A DNA stretch of 36,826 nt, from positions 1 to 36,826 of the forward strand of contig JAQYWO010000053.1 in NCBI GenBank assembly GCA_029379215.1. Direction: 5' to 3'. Made by a program: the position numbers and the translations under genes. The notes below the pieces were generated by a model. That model searched no databases, was not told the DNA's origin, and was given only the letters and a program-made list of their open reading frames with translations. This DNA is from Rhizonema sp. PD37 (GTDB lineage Bacteria; Cyanobacteriota; Cyanobacteriia; Cyanobacteriales; Nostocaceae). Positions 9,018 through 17,295 of this stretch are shown here, piece after piece (the stretch's first letter is position 1; every line of letters begins with the position of its first letter).

Positions 9018-9356
9018 GTGTCTGAATATGTTCTGACGCTGATCAACGAGGCAAAAAAATTAGGAGAAACACCACCTGTGAAAGAAAGCATTATCAGAAT
9101 CTCAACACCGATCCCAAAAGTTCAACTTAAGCCTTCTGAAGATGAATCGCAAGTAGACATAACCCAAGTTGAAGAAGTTAGCTGGGGAGAAAAATTACAG
9201 CAACTAGAGTCAGAACCAGAACCAGAACCAGAACCAATAGATTTTATACAACCAAGTTCAGCGAGGTTTGTTACCCCGTATTCTAGTGGTTGGAAAGTTT
9301 CAGATATTTTGAGAGAGATTAGACTGGATAATTTTGAAATGGGTGATATAAATTAA
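9018..9356 (+). CDS. Small acidic hypothetical protein
   Basis: This 112-residue protein is acidic and hydrophilic, with a Glu-Pro run (four EP pairs near residues 66-73) encoded by a 6-base tandem repeat. It ends in a more ordered segment (SDILREIRLDNFEMGD). I do not recognise it. The start is GTG; the frame is open upstream to a stop at 8964 without an ATG, and no good Shine-Dalgarno is present, so the start is uncertain. It precedes xseA by 142 bases on the same strand. Composition looks coding, but it could be the remnant of a longer gene. Confidence 0.5.
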   Translation: MSEYVLTLINEAKKLGETPPVKESIIRISTPIPKVQLKPSEDESQVDITQVEEVSWGEKLQQLESEPEPEPEPIDFIQPSSARFVTPYSSGWKVSDILREIRLDNFEMGDIN

Positions 9357-9498
9357 ACGGATCACACACAATTCTTTTCATAAACTTTGGTTCCGTTTTT
9401 CTGCTGACTTTAAGTCAGACACAATGACGGAACTAAAGCTATATAAGCCGGAGGCTCTCAGCATACCTATGCTAGGCTTGAATTTTTAATCAGTATAA

Positions 9499-10752
9499 AT
9501 GACTTTTAACTTCCCTGACTCTCTCATCGATGCAGCGCTTTCGGTAACTGGTTTGACTGACTATATCCGCTTGCTTTTAGAGGAAGATAAGCAACTGCGG
9601 CAGGTTTGGGTGACAGGAGAAGTTTCTAGCGCTCACCAGCATCGTAGTGGGTTATTTTTTACACTGCAAGATCCAGATGGGACGGCAGGAATTAAATGTG
9701 TGGTGTGGAATAGTCAATTGGCAAAACTCGCGCAAAAGCCAACTATCGGCGAGCAGTTAATCATTTTAGGTAGTATTCGGGTTTACCGCGATCGCGGTGA
9801 GTATCAGCTTTCTGTTTGGCAAAGTTTAGCTGCGGGTGTTGGTTTGCAGGCGCTACGTTACCAACAACTGCGAAACCGCTTGGAGGCGGAAGGGTTATTC
9901 TCTCCACAAAGAAAGCGATCGCTTCCTCCACATCCCCAAACTATTGCTGTTGTCACTTCACCTACGGCTGCTGCTTGGGGTGATATTCAAAAGACACTCA
10001 AGCAAAGGTATCCTGGTTTACACGTCTTATTTTCTCCTGCCACCGTACAAGGTGAGCAAGCACCTGATTCTATTGTTAATGCTGTAAGTCGAGTGGAACA
10101 AGACGGACGTGCCCAGGTGCTTATTTTAACTAGAGGAGGCGGTGCGGTTGAGGAATTGGCTTGCTTTAATGATGAACGGGTAGTGCGGGCAGTTGCGGAT
10201 TGTCCTATTCCAGTCATAACTGGGATCGGTCATCAAAGGGATGAGTCTTTGGTAGATTTAGTTGCAGATGTCTGTGTACATACTCCTACTGCGGCGGCTG
10301 AATTAGTTGTACCTTCACTAGCAGAACTGTATGATCAACACCAGCAAAGAATTGCCGTCTTACATGAGGTGGTGCTTCACGAGTGGGAAACGGCACTCTT
10401 GCAGTTGCAGCAGCTACAAAACCGCTTGCAACGTCTGCGGTTAGATAGACAAATGCAGCAAGAAAAACAAGCTCTCAGTTGGAAGCGTCAGCAACTGGTG
10501 CAAGCAACAACAAGGCGATTGCAGCAAGCAACGCAGCATTTGGAGTTGTTGCAAGAAAAGTTGGTAAGTCTTGATCCTAAGGCTGTGTTGCAGCGCGGTT
10601 ATGCTGTAGTAAGACAGGAAAATGGTGCGATCGCTCGTTCTGCTGATGAGTTATCAGTAGGAGAAGAGTTGTTGATTCAGTTGAGTCAGGGTGAGGTTAA
10701 AGTGAAAGTTGTGGAAAAACATGAACCGCCAAGGAGCAAGAGAGTTTTATGA
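9499..10752 (+). CDS. xseA: Exodeoxyribonuclease VII large subunit
   Basis: This 417-residue protein has an N-terminal OB-fold (about residues 12-110, with [25 protein letters not shown] residues). The catalytic domain includes [33 protein letters not shown] and [18 protein letters not shown], followed by a long Gln-rich coiled coil (about 280-360) that binds the small subunits. With XseB it degrades single-stranded DNA to oligonucleotides in repair and recombination. It is complete, and its last bases overlap the xseB start (ATGA). Confidence 0.97.
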   Translation: MTFNFPDSLIDAALSVTGLTDYIRLLLEEDKQLRQVWVTGEVSSAHQHRSGLFFTLQDPDGTAGIKCVVWNSQLAKLAQKPTIGEQLIILGSIRVYRDRGEYQLSVWQSLAAGVGLQALRYQQLRNRLEAEGLFSPQRKRSLPPHPQTIAVVTSPTAAAWGDIQKTLKQRYPGLHVLFSPATVQGEQAPDSIVNAVSRVEQDGRAQVLILTRGGGAVEELACFNDERVVRAVADCPIPVITGIGHQRDESLVDLVADVCVHTPTAAAELVVPSLAELYDQHQQRIAVLHEVVLHEWETALLQLQQLQNRLQRLRLDRQMQQEKQALSWKRQQLVQATTRRLQQATQHLELLQEKLVSLDPKAVLQRGYAVVRQENGAIARSADELSVGEELLIQLSQGEVKVKVVEKHEPPRSKRVL

Positions 10753-10967
10753 TTAAATTTGCTAGTGTTCAGGATGGTTGGAGTTATGAGGCGAAGGTTG
10801 TTGAAATAGAAACAATTATTGCTCAAATTGAGGAAGGTTCGTTGGAATTACAAGAGGTGTTTGACCAATTTACAAAGGCTGTTGAGTCTTTGCGAGAGTG
10901 CGAAAGTTTTTTGCAATCCTCTCAGCAACAGGTAGATTTATTGATTGAAACTTTGCGGGATAAGTGA
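10749..10967 (+). CDS. xseB: Exodeoxyribonuclease VII small subunit
   Basis: This 72-residue protein shows the family pattern: W-x-YE-A near residues 11-15, then [24 protein letters not shown] and [15 protein letters not shown] helices. Several copies wrap the XseA coiled coil. Its ATG overlaps the xseA stop by 4 bases, which implies translational coupling and an xseAB operon. The stop lies 5 bases from the end of the convergent Uma2-family gene, so no separate terminator fits between the two. Confidence 0.95.
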   Translation: MIKFASVQDGWSYEAKVVEIETIIAQIEEGSLELQEVFDQFTKAVESLRECESFLQSSQQQVDLLIETLRDK

Positions 10968-10972
10968 TTTCT

Positions 10973-11647
10973 TCAATAACGCACTGAAAAAATTTGCTCT
11001 ACAGTCAGGTTTAAATTTAAGAATGTTGGCGACTCTATATGTAGACGCTCTGCGGCTTGCCGTAAGGCATCGTCTGCTCTAAACTGTTTACCACGATATT
11101 CACCCTCATCACTTAAAGAGTAAATTGTGATTGTTGGCTGTTTCGGATCGCCTATCAACTCTTTGCTACCCAAAGCTGCATAGTCCACAATCCAATATTC
11201 TTGGATACCCATTTCTTCTCTTCGAGACGCTTCGCGAACATAGTCAGCTAACTTTTTATGATAATCATCTCTCCAGTTAGTGCTCACGACTTCAATCACT
11301 AAGGGAATTGAATCTGGTTTACTAACAGTTGATTCTTTTTCCCATAGCGGCTCGTTTTTTAAGTTAGGAAGGTTCAGTAACAGAATGTCCGGGTAGTAAC
11401 CTGATTGTTTGTTTTCCGGCTTCACTAGAACGTTTTTGCTGCTTATATCATAAAGAAGTTTGAGTTCGACTGTTTTTAAAAGTAGCATTCTTGCTAAAAA
11501 CATAATTATTTGTTCATGTGTTCCAAGTGGTTGTGGCATTTTTACAATATTTCCATCGTGCAACTCATAACGAATGTTTTCGGGTTGTGTGTCTAAAAAC
11601 ACTAAGAATTCATCAAATGTGAATACTTTTTGTAGAGACTGAAGCAT
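10973..11647 (-). CDS. Uma2 family (putative PD-(D/E)XK) protein with small-repeat insertion
   Basis: This 224-residue protein belongs to the Uma2 (DUF820) family, which is greatly expanded in cyanobacteria and has a restriction-endonuclease-like fold. The family core is present: the N-terminal F-x-E-F segment, YYPDILLL near residues 87-94, PLVIEVVS near 116-123 and EYWIVDYAAL. The biological role of the family is not established. Between LADY and EEMG the protein carries about eight extra residues (VREASRRE-like) encoded by bases 11216-11239, which read as an in-frame small dispersed repeat. The gene stands alone and is convergent with xseB. Confidence 0.88.
   Translation of the reverse strand: MLQSLQKVFTFDEFLVFLDTQPENIRYELHDGNIVKMPQPLGTHEQIIMFLARMLLLKTVELKLLYDISSKNVLVKPENKQSGYYPDILLLNLPNLKNEPLWEKESTVSKPDSIPLVIEVVSTNWRDDYHKKLADYVREASRREEMGIQEYWIVDYAALGSKELIGDPKQPTITIYSLSDEGEYRGKQFRADDALRQAAERLHIESPTFLNLNLTVEQIFSVRY
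11216..11239. repeat. In-frame small dispersed repeat inside the Uma2 gene
   Basis: The 24 bases contain TTCGAGACGC followed by TTCGCGAAC. They resemble the short 'SDR' repeats described for Nostoc punctiforme by Elhai and colleagues. Removing exactly 24 bases restores the LADY-EEMG junction expected of Uma2 proteins in related organisms, and the length is a multiple of three. The match to a named SDR class is from memory. Confidence 0.6.
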
Positions 11648-11712
11648 AATTATTGTTTCTTAGTTAGTAATATAGCAATTCTATTTCATTCGTGAACATC
11701 GCGCCTGCTCAG

Positions 11713-11741
11713 ATTCCCGACTTCTTTAAGAAGTCGGGAAT
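11713..11741. terminator. Palindrome of the CTTCTTTAAGAAG family
   Basis: Perfect 14-base arms (ATTCCCGACTTCTT at 11713-11726, complement at 11728-11741) surround a single base. It lies between the end of the DUF2085 gene and the start of the Uma2 gene, both minus strand, and could terminate the DUF2085 transcript. The downstream side on the minus strand is not T-rich. A close relative with different outer arms lies at 27481-27507. Confidence 0.6.
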
Positions 11742-11853
11742 ATTGTTTTAGAAATATTTATCTGACTTTCTATCACCACCCCTATTTTTATCTGTCACAC
11801 TAGAGTCCCAAATCGGTGTCAGATTACCGATGCAATTTTTCCTCGAACTCTCC

Positions 11854-12372
11854 CTAAAATATTAGCGATCGCTTCAGTTTTTTTCCATGTAATATCGGCA
11901 TGGTAAATAATCCCCAAGCTAAACCTGTAATTAAACCGAAGGGAAAGACAAGATAATTATTGAAACTCCACCAATTCAAAACTTCTGCGGCTAATTCTAC
12001 CGGATAAGCCATCATCAAAAAGCTAGTTAGCACCGCACCACCCCAGCCATATTGAGTCAACCAGTAAAAACCTTTACCACTTGTTATCCCGTATAGCAGG
12101 CGAGTGATCAGCAATCCTGTCACGGTACCATAGCAACGCATGCACACAGCCATAATATATGGTGGTGCCAATGTTACACCCATATCTGGTTGCGGACACA
12201 CATAATGACCCATAAAATAAATAATATCGGCAATTAGAGGAAACATCGGTAACCTCAACGCTGCAAGAATTGGTGCAGCTAGCGGTCCTAACACCATTCC
12301 TGCTAAAATGAAGTCAGCGATCGCACTTACCCAACGAATTTTTGAGCGTCTTCTAAAAGCGATTCCTGTCAT
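11854..12372 (-). CDS. DUF2085 membrane protein
   Basis: This 172-residue integral membrane protein has about four hydrophobic segments (near residues 17-40, 78-95, 105-125 and 138-160). The family's cysteine motifs are present: CPQP in GHYVCPQP near 58 and CMRCYG near 77-82, a C-x-x-C pair that could bind metal or a cofactor. This is the DUF2085 pattern, a family of unknown function. The gene stands alone with a hairpin 113 bases beyond its stop. A GC-rich repeat lies upstream between it and agrE. Confidence 0.85.
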   Translation of the reverse strand: MTGIAFRRRSKIRWVSAIADFILAGMVLGPLAAPILAALRLPMFPLIADIIYFMGHYVCPQPDMGVTLAPPYIMAVCMRCYGTVTGLLITRLLYGITSGKGFYWLTQYGWGGAVLTSFLMMAYPVELAAEVLNWWSFNNYLVFPFGLITGLAWGLFTMPILHGKKLKRSLIF

Positions 12373-12465
12373 GTTTTAAAGTTGAGCTAACACTACGCAT
12401 TATAAAGTCTCTAGACATGAAAATTAATTATGCGTTCGTTGAAATCCATGGTATGGAGCTCCTAC

Positions 12466-12573
12466 TAGAGGGCGAACAGCCCTTCGGGTGACGCTCGAGG
12501 ACTCGCTAACGCTGCGCTAACGCAGTCCCCTACGGAGGGAAACCCTCCTGCAGGGCTGTCTCACCGTTCGCCC
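12466..12573. repeat. GC-rich composite repeat with nested palindromes
   Basis: The outer arms GGGCGAAC (12470-12477) and GTTCGCCC (12566-12573) pair. Further inside, AGCCCT (12478-12483) pairs with AGGGCT (12552-12557), and a compact hairpin GGAGGG (12534-12539)/CCCTCC (12543-12548) follows. CGCTAACGC occurs twice in direct repeat. The block is far more GC-rich than its surroundings and fills the agrE-DUF2085 spacer. It looks like a nested dispersed repeat of the type common in Nostocales; it encodes nothing I can support. Confidence 0.7.
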
Positions 12574-12597
12574 CTACGGAAGATGTCTATTTGAAGT

Positions 12598-14709
12598 CTA
12601 ACGTACTTTAAGAGTATACGGACTCGTCAACTTATCCAACTGCTGCACTAACAGACTGAGGAATAATCCCACATCTGTCACCACACCAACTGATTCAACA
12701 GAACCGCGATCGCTTAACTTCGTAACGACAGCCGGGTTGATGTCTACACACACCATCTTCACCCCAGTGCCTGTCATATTCCCAACACCAATCGAGTGTA
12801 GCATTGATGACAGCATCAATATCATCTCTGCACCTTGAATTAACCTCGCATATTCAGTTTGCGCTTTGATGAGATCCATCTCGGTATCGGGCAAAGGGCC
12901 ATCATCCCGAATAGAACCGGCAAGAGAGAAAGGCACATGATTGCGGACGCACTCATACATTACGCCACTATTCATCACTCCTGCCTCGACTGCTTTGACG
13001 ATGCTACCATAACGGCGGATAGTGTTAATTACCTTGAGATGATGGCGGTGTCCACCGCGCACAGCGATCCCCCGCTTCATATCCACACCTAGAGAAGTCC
13101 CCATCATCGCTTGTTCAATGTCGTGAACGGCGATCGCATTGCCACCCAACAAAGCCTGCACATATCCTTCTCTAATCAGTTGTGCCAGATGTTCGCCACC
13201 GCCAGTATGGATAACCACTGGTCCGGCTGTGACAACAACTTTACCTCCAGCATCCCGAATTTTACGTAACTCCCAAGCCACTTGCTCAACGACTAATTCC
13301 ACACGCCGTTCGCTGGAAACACCCGATGACATAAAGGTAAATTCCTGTGTATTCCTTTGTTCGCGGGATTCTGGTTTGCGAACAGTGCGGATACCTTGCA
13401 CGTCTACAACGACTTGCTCTCCTACTTCTAAGTCGCGTAAAAGTTTACATTTTGCTACCACACTATTGGATGAAGAGGTAATAGCGATCGCCCCATCCAT
13501 CCGTTGATTTTGTACCTTGATCCACGAACCGTTCACCCGCACCTCGGTAGGATAAATCGTACTAACGTAGAAATCATCGGGTGCGACACCTGGTTGAATC
13601 ACAGCTTCTAGTTTGGCATCCCGCTCATCTTGCGGCAAGTTAACTGCACCCAAATCAATCAACTGCGAGAGAATCTCTTCCATCACCTCATGAGAGGGCG
13701 CTGAGACTTTCACCTCTGCTGTTGAGGTACTTTGTCGCTGTTCTCCCAACGAGAAATTCAACACTTGGAAGCTACCACCGTTGTCTACAATCAGATCCAA
13801 TGCACGGTTAATCATGCCAGTGTCGAGCAAGTGTCCTTCTAAGCGAAGGATACGACTTTCTACCGAGACATTTGCATGAAGTTCTTCCCGTACGGGTTCG
13901 GTAACCCGCAGTGTCAAGCATTTAGCCGCGCCTCCTGCTTTCAAAAATTCGGTTAACTGTGTTTCAATGACTCGAAAACCGACATCCTCAAGGCGTTTTT
14001 TCAGTGCTTCGGATGCCTTGTTCATCACGACGATGCTTTCTATATTTACCGCATTACAAGCGAAATTGATTGCGTCGGGTTCTAAAATGGCAATCCGCTT
14101 TTCTGGCGATACTCGCATCTCGATTAAGCGATTGGAGTAAGAATCAAAAGCAGGTGGGTAGTACAGTAAGTAGCCGTTGTTGAGAGGACAGAAGCAAGTA
14201 TCTAGGTGATAGAAGCGATCATCAGTGAGTCGCAACGACAGCACCTCAATATCTAGCCATTTTGCCAGGTAGGGGTGAGAATCTAATTCAGAACGGAAGC
14301 CATATCCAGCCCACAGCCAGCGTCCTTCGCGATCAAGGAGCGCATCTCCTGCGCCTTCAAACGGCAAATCTTTAGGTAGTTCCTGAACTGTGTAACCGTT
14401 TTCCTCAAACCATTGTTTGAAATAAGGTTCTTCTCCCTGACGTTCTTTATGAAAAAAGCGACTGAGGACAACAGTCTTCCCCAGCAACAAGCCTGCGTTG
14501 GCGGTAAACACCATGTCAGGTACACCTTTCTCTGGTGTCACCAAGTCTACAATCGCGTGTTCTTTAAGAATATGGTGCAGTTGCTCCCACTGTTCAACCG
14601 CGCGATCGCGTGATGACTTGTGAATATTCCCTTCCATCCAGGGATTAATCACGTAGTCCACATCATAGTGATCGGGGGCACACATCAAAAAGCGAATCTG
14701 GGAAGTCAT
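12598..14709 (-). CDS. agrE: Arginine dihydrolase / ornithine cyclodeaminase
   Basis: This is a two-domain enzyme of the AgrE/ArgZ type. The N-terminal amidinotransferase-fold domain (residues 1-280) converts arginine to ornithine, CO2 and ammonia; the C-terminal LOR/SDH (TIGR00300-like) domain converts ornithine to proline and ammonia. I chose the ATG at 14709, not one 36 codons upstream. It gives 703 residues, the length I recall for Anabaena AgrE, and places the nucleophile of GGAAKCLTLR at C264, the number reported for ArgZ/AgrE. N71 (FTANAG), E118 (FEGAG) and H168 (HLD) also fall where expected. The longer frame would add an unrelated leader. The enzyme releases nitrogen from arginine, for example from cyanophycin, in the cytoplasm. 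No clear Shine-Dalgarno is seen. Confidence 0.93.
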   Translation of the reverse strand: MTSQIRFLMCAPDHYDVDYVINPWMEGNIHKSSRDRAVEQWEQLHHILKEHAIVDLVTPEKGVPDMVFTANAGLLLGKTVVLSRFFHKERQGEEPYFKQWFEENGYTVQELPKDLPFEGAGDALLDREGRWLWAGYGFRSELDSHPYLAKWLDIEVLSLRLTDDRFYHLDTCFCPLNNGYLLYYPPAFDSYSNRLIEMRVSPEKRIAILEPDAINFACNAVNIESIVVMNKASEALKKRLEDVGFRVIETQLTEFLKAGGAAKCLTLRVTEPVREELHANVSVESRILRLEGHLLDTGMINRALDLIVDNGGSFQVLNFSLGEQRQSTSTAEVKVSAPSHEVMEEILSQLIDLGAVNLPQDERDAKLEAVIQPGVAPDDFYVSTIYPTEVRVNGSWIKVQNQRMDGAIAITSSSNSVVAKCKLLRDLEVGEQVVVDVQGIRTVRKPESREQRNTQEFTFMSSGVSSERRVELVVEQVAWELRKIRDAGGKVVVTAGPVVIHTGGGEHLAQLIREGYVQALLGGNAIAVHDIEQAMMGTSLGVDMKRGIAVRGGHRHHLKVINTIRRYGSIVKAVEAGVMNSGVMYECVRNHVPFSLAGSIRDDGPLPDTEMDLIKAQTEYARLIQGAEMILMLSSMLHSIGVGNMTGTGVKMVCVDINPAVVTKLSDRGSVESVGVVTDVGLFLSLLVQQLDKLTSPYTLKVR

Positions 14710-15084
14710 AAAAAGTATCACACTAGGAATAGATGCAATCAGCCTTTGCAGAGTATAGATTTTTACCAATCCTTGAGAATTTACCACATTAACTTTTGAC
14801 AGTTGAAGGCGATGCAAAGGCTATCCTCACTATATTCTATTATCCAAGAGACCTATATCAAATAAGGATCAAGGGAAGAAGGAGAAGCTTACGAAGGTAG
14901 GTATGTTGTATTTAGTCATTTTTTGACTATTTCAGCCGATACTCAAGTCCTGAAACAACCAAACCACGTTCAGCAATTGAGTATTTTCTCCACTATTTTT
15001 GCTCTGGTTAAAAAACCTACCCTTGAAAGAGAGAGAGGTAGATCTTGGATAAATCAAACTCATTCTTAAGGAGGAGTTGAAAAA
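14710..15084. other. Spacer between agrE and the IS607-type unit
   Basis: No gene is supported. The stretch holds two weak inverted repeats: TAGTCA (14913-14918) with TGACTA (14924-14929), and ATACTCAA (14939-14946) with TTGAGTAT (14977-14984). A strong AAGGAGGAG (15068-15076) looks like a Shine-Dalgarno, but the TTG directly after it leaves no spacing. The agrE promoter must lie at the left of this region. Confidence 0.5.
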
Positions 15085-15877
15085 TTCAGCAAATCTATGC
15101 AGATCTAAAGATCGATCACATATGATGCTTATAATAAATATATGAAAGTAGGAATTGGTCGAGCTGCATCTGAGTTAGGAGTGTCCCGTGACACTTTACG
15201 CCGTTGGGAAGCTGCTGGAAAAATTACAGTTGAACGCACCCCTTCAGGACATCGCCGTTATGACTTGGTACAATTGCGAGGTCTTGTTCCATCTAGAGTA
15301 TCCTCTGACAGGATCACACTGGCTTATGCGCGAGTGTCCAGTCAGAACCATAAAAAAGACCTTAACCAACAAATTAGTATCCTTGAATCCTTTTGTACCA
15401 CCAATGATTGGAAGTTCGAGGTCATTCAAGACGTTGGTTCTGGGATCAATTACCGTAAAAGCGGTTTGCGAAAACTCATTCAGCGGATTTGTAATGGAGA
15501 TGTTGGTCGGATAATACTCACTCATCGAGACCGACTCTTACGGTTTGGCATCGAACTTATTTTTTCTTTATGTGAACATTTTGGCACGGAAGTGTTAATT
15601 CTCAATGTCACATCCCAAGCAGAATTTGAAGATGAGATAGCTGAAGACGTAATGGAGATTGTCACTATCTTTTCGGCGCGTCTATATGGTAGTCGTAATG
15701 AGAAAAACCTTGACATTATTAGAAAGCTGAAAGACATTGCTAGAGAATTGGAGTCATAGGCTGAGGAAAGAGTTAGCGGTTAGCCAGACAGAAAAATACA
15801 AGCAGTCGTTAACTAGCAACTGTTATTCCCTCTGTTCCCGATACTCTCTTTCACACAACGTGCATAGATTTGCTGAA
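15085..15877. mobile_element. IS607-type tnpA unit bounded by 17-base inverted repeats
   Basis: TTCAGCAAATCTATGCA at 15085-15101 is repeated exactly, inverted, at 15861-15877. The tnpA gene lies between, giving a 793-base unit. IS607 elements normally have no terminal inverted repeats and usually carry tnpB after tnpA; no tnpB fragment is seen here. The inverted repeats are seen directly. Whether they are the true ends, recombinase binding sites or a separate structure is inference. Confidence 0.5.
15142..15759 (+). CDS. tnpA: IS607 family TnpA (serine recombinase)
   Basis: This 205-residue protein has an N-terminal MerR-like DNA-binding domain (residues 1-45, with GVSRDTLRRWEAAGKI and TPSGHRRY). 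A small serine-recombinase domain follows: YARVSS near residue 67 carries the catalytic serine, and HRDRLLRFG near 131 carries conserved arginines. The domain order, helix-turn-helix before recombinase, is diagnostic of IS607-family transposases. It appears intact. The normal partner tnpB (an RNA-guided nuclease) is absent on either side. The gene lies between perfect 17-base inverted repeats. Confidence 0.93.
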   Translation: MKVGIGRAASELGVSRDTLRRWEAAGKITVERTPSGHRRYDLVQLRGLVPSRVSSDRITLAYARVSSQNHKKDLNQQISILESFCTTNDWKFEVIQDVGSGINYRKSGLRKLIQRICNGDVGRIILTHRDRLLRFGIELIFSLCEHFGTEVLILNVTSQAEFEDEIAEDVMEIVTIFSARLYGSRNEKNLDIIRKLKDIARELES

Positions 15878-15980
15878 GTTTAACAAATATTTTGCAATAT
15901 ATTTCAAGAGGAAGAAGGTAATTAGTGAGTTTGATTGGTAAATTAAAGGCATCGACTTGAAAGAAGAAGGGAATTGAATT

Positions 15981-16250
15981 ATGAATTTAATAGCTTGGAT
16001 AGTTTTAGGTTTAGTTGCAGGTGCGATTGCCAAAGCCATTGATCCAGCAGCTAGAGGAAGTGGGATTCTGGGAACGATATTGCTAGGAATTATTGGTGCC
16101 TTTGTTGGCGGTATGCTAACAACTTTGGTTACTACAGGCAAATTAACTCTCACAGCTACAACTCTGAGCATTCCTGGTATTATCATTGCTGTCATCGGTG
16201 CGGTTATTGCTGTCTTTGTATGGAATAGAATTTCTGGCTCTACAATGTAA
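15981..16250 (+). CDS. GlsB/YeaQ/YmgE family stress-response membrane protein
   Basis: This 89-residue protein is almost entirely hydrophobic, with three membrane segments (about residues 3-22, 30-52 and 63-85) and the Gly-rich pattern WIVLGLVAGAIAK and ILLGIIGAFVGG of the 'transglycosylase-associated' family. These are small inner-membrane proteins linked to stress responses; the molecular role is not settled. GAAGGGA lies 8 bases before the ATG. It stands alone. Confidence 0.9.
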   Translation: MNLIAWIVLGLVAGAIAKAIDPAARGSGILGTILLGIIGAFVGGMLTTLVTTGKLTLTATTLSIPGIIIAVIGAVIAVFVWNRISGSTM

Positions 16251-16572
16251 CAATATTTAAAGCCATCTAAGCTATCTTCAGACAAGACTATTGCCCCAAC
16301 TGTTGAAATTTATAGAGAATGGACGTATAAACCTGTTTTAGAAGCCTTGATTATGACTCGAATTGCCTTTATGTGTCGTTCGATGATAAATATATCTAGG
16401 CAATTACTGACAAAGGAAAACAGGATTATATGTCCTATATTTGTTGCAGTTTCTTGCAGATTACAGTCTTGACGATCCACTAAAAAATAATACTTAACAA
16501 AGTAGTACAAATGTACATTCCCACTCCTAACTTAACACAAAAATTTTCGTTTGACAGATTACTAGTGGGTAA
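16251..16572. other. Spacer before response regulator
   Basis: These 322 AT-rich bases contain no supported gene. One inverted repeat, AATTGCCT near 16362 and AGGCAATT near 16396, could form a loose stem. Confidence 0.4.
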
Positions 16573-16992
16573 ATGGAACCAGCAGGCGTCATGAATGCAG
16601 ATGAACAGAGACTGAATGGTTTACGAATACTTGTCGTAGACGACAATAAAGATAACCGAGATTTTATAGAGTTTTTGCTTCAAGAGTATGGCGCAGAAGT
16701 GCTAGCAGTAGACCTTGCAAATGAGGCTTTAAAATTATTTGCACAATTTAAACCAGATATACTGATAACGGATCTCTCTATGCCAGAGAAAGACGGATAT
16801 TGGTTGATTCATCAAGTTAGAATCCTTGACACTGATTTGGGCGCAAGAATTCCAGTCATTGTTTTTACAGGTAAGGATTTAGATGATATATCTGTTTCTG
16901 AGGTTGAGTTCCAGTGTTATCTCCGTAAGCCAATCGATCCAGATGAGTTAATTAGAGCTGTTGCCAAGCTAGCTATACGTCAAGAGAAATGA
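16573..16992 (+). CDS. Single-domain response regulator
   Basis: This 139-residue receiver domain has no output domain. All key residues are present: the acidic pair D23-D24 (LVVDDNKDN), the phosphorylated aspartate D67 (ILITDLSMPEKDG), T99 (VFTGK) and the invariant lysine K119 (LRKPIDP). It would relay phosphate from an unlinked histidine kinase or work by protein-protein contact. No kinase lies nearby. The start could also be the ATG seven codons in (MNADEQR), which would leave the domain complete. Confidence 0.93.
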   Translation: MEPAGVMNADEQRLNGLRILVVDDNKDNRDFIEFLLQEYGAEVLAVDLANEALKLFAQFKPDILITDLSMPEKDGYWLIHQVRILDTDLGARIPVIVFTGKDLDDISVSEVEFQCYLRKPIDPDELIRAVAKLAIRQEK

Positions 16993-17295
16993 TGTATGAG
17001 CCTTAGTCTTCAGGCGTTCTGTGTAGGGTACGGTTAAAGCGCCCCAACATAGAGGTATCAATTAACGCATAATTAATTGTTAAGTTTTTAACATACACGT
17101 CCTGGTGATGTTGTGTTGAATGATGGAATCATTGAGATCGAGCAAACCAACCAAATAAATATCTTTGCAGAAATCAAGTTGGCAAAATTCATTTCAGACA
17201 GTTTTAATCTGATTATCAATTACCCAATACTTAATTCCCAAATCTAAACTTGTGTTTATTCATACTAACTTTATTGCATTACTCTTTGTCAATAT
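16993..17295. other. Spacer with possible decayed coding fragment
   Basis: A frame of about 50 codons (roughly 17094-17247, plus strand) reads RPGDVVLNDGIIEIEQ and further protein-like residues before a stop. It has no good start and no family I recognise, so it may be a remnant. Nothing else is seen. Confidence 0.3.

Noticed and set aside
15077..15144. Leader peptide from a TTG after AAGGAGGAG that overlaps the tnpA start by ATGA
   Set aside because: The ribosome site directly abuts the TTG, leaving no spacing, and the peptide has no recognisable content.
16993..17295. RPGDVVLNDGIIEIE frame as a urease beta-subunit relic
   Set aside because: The short likeness at the start does not extend and there is no start codon context.
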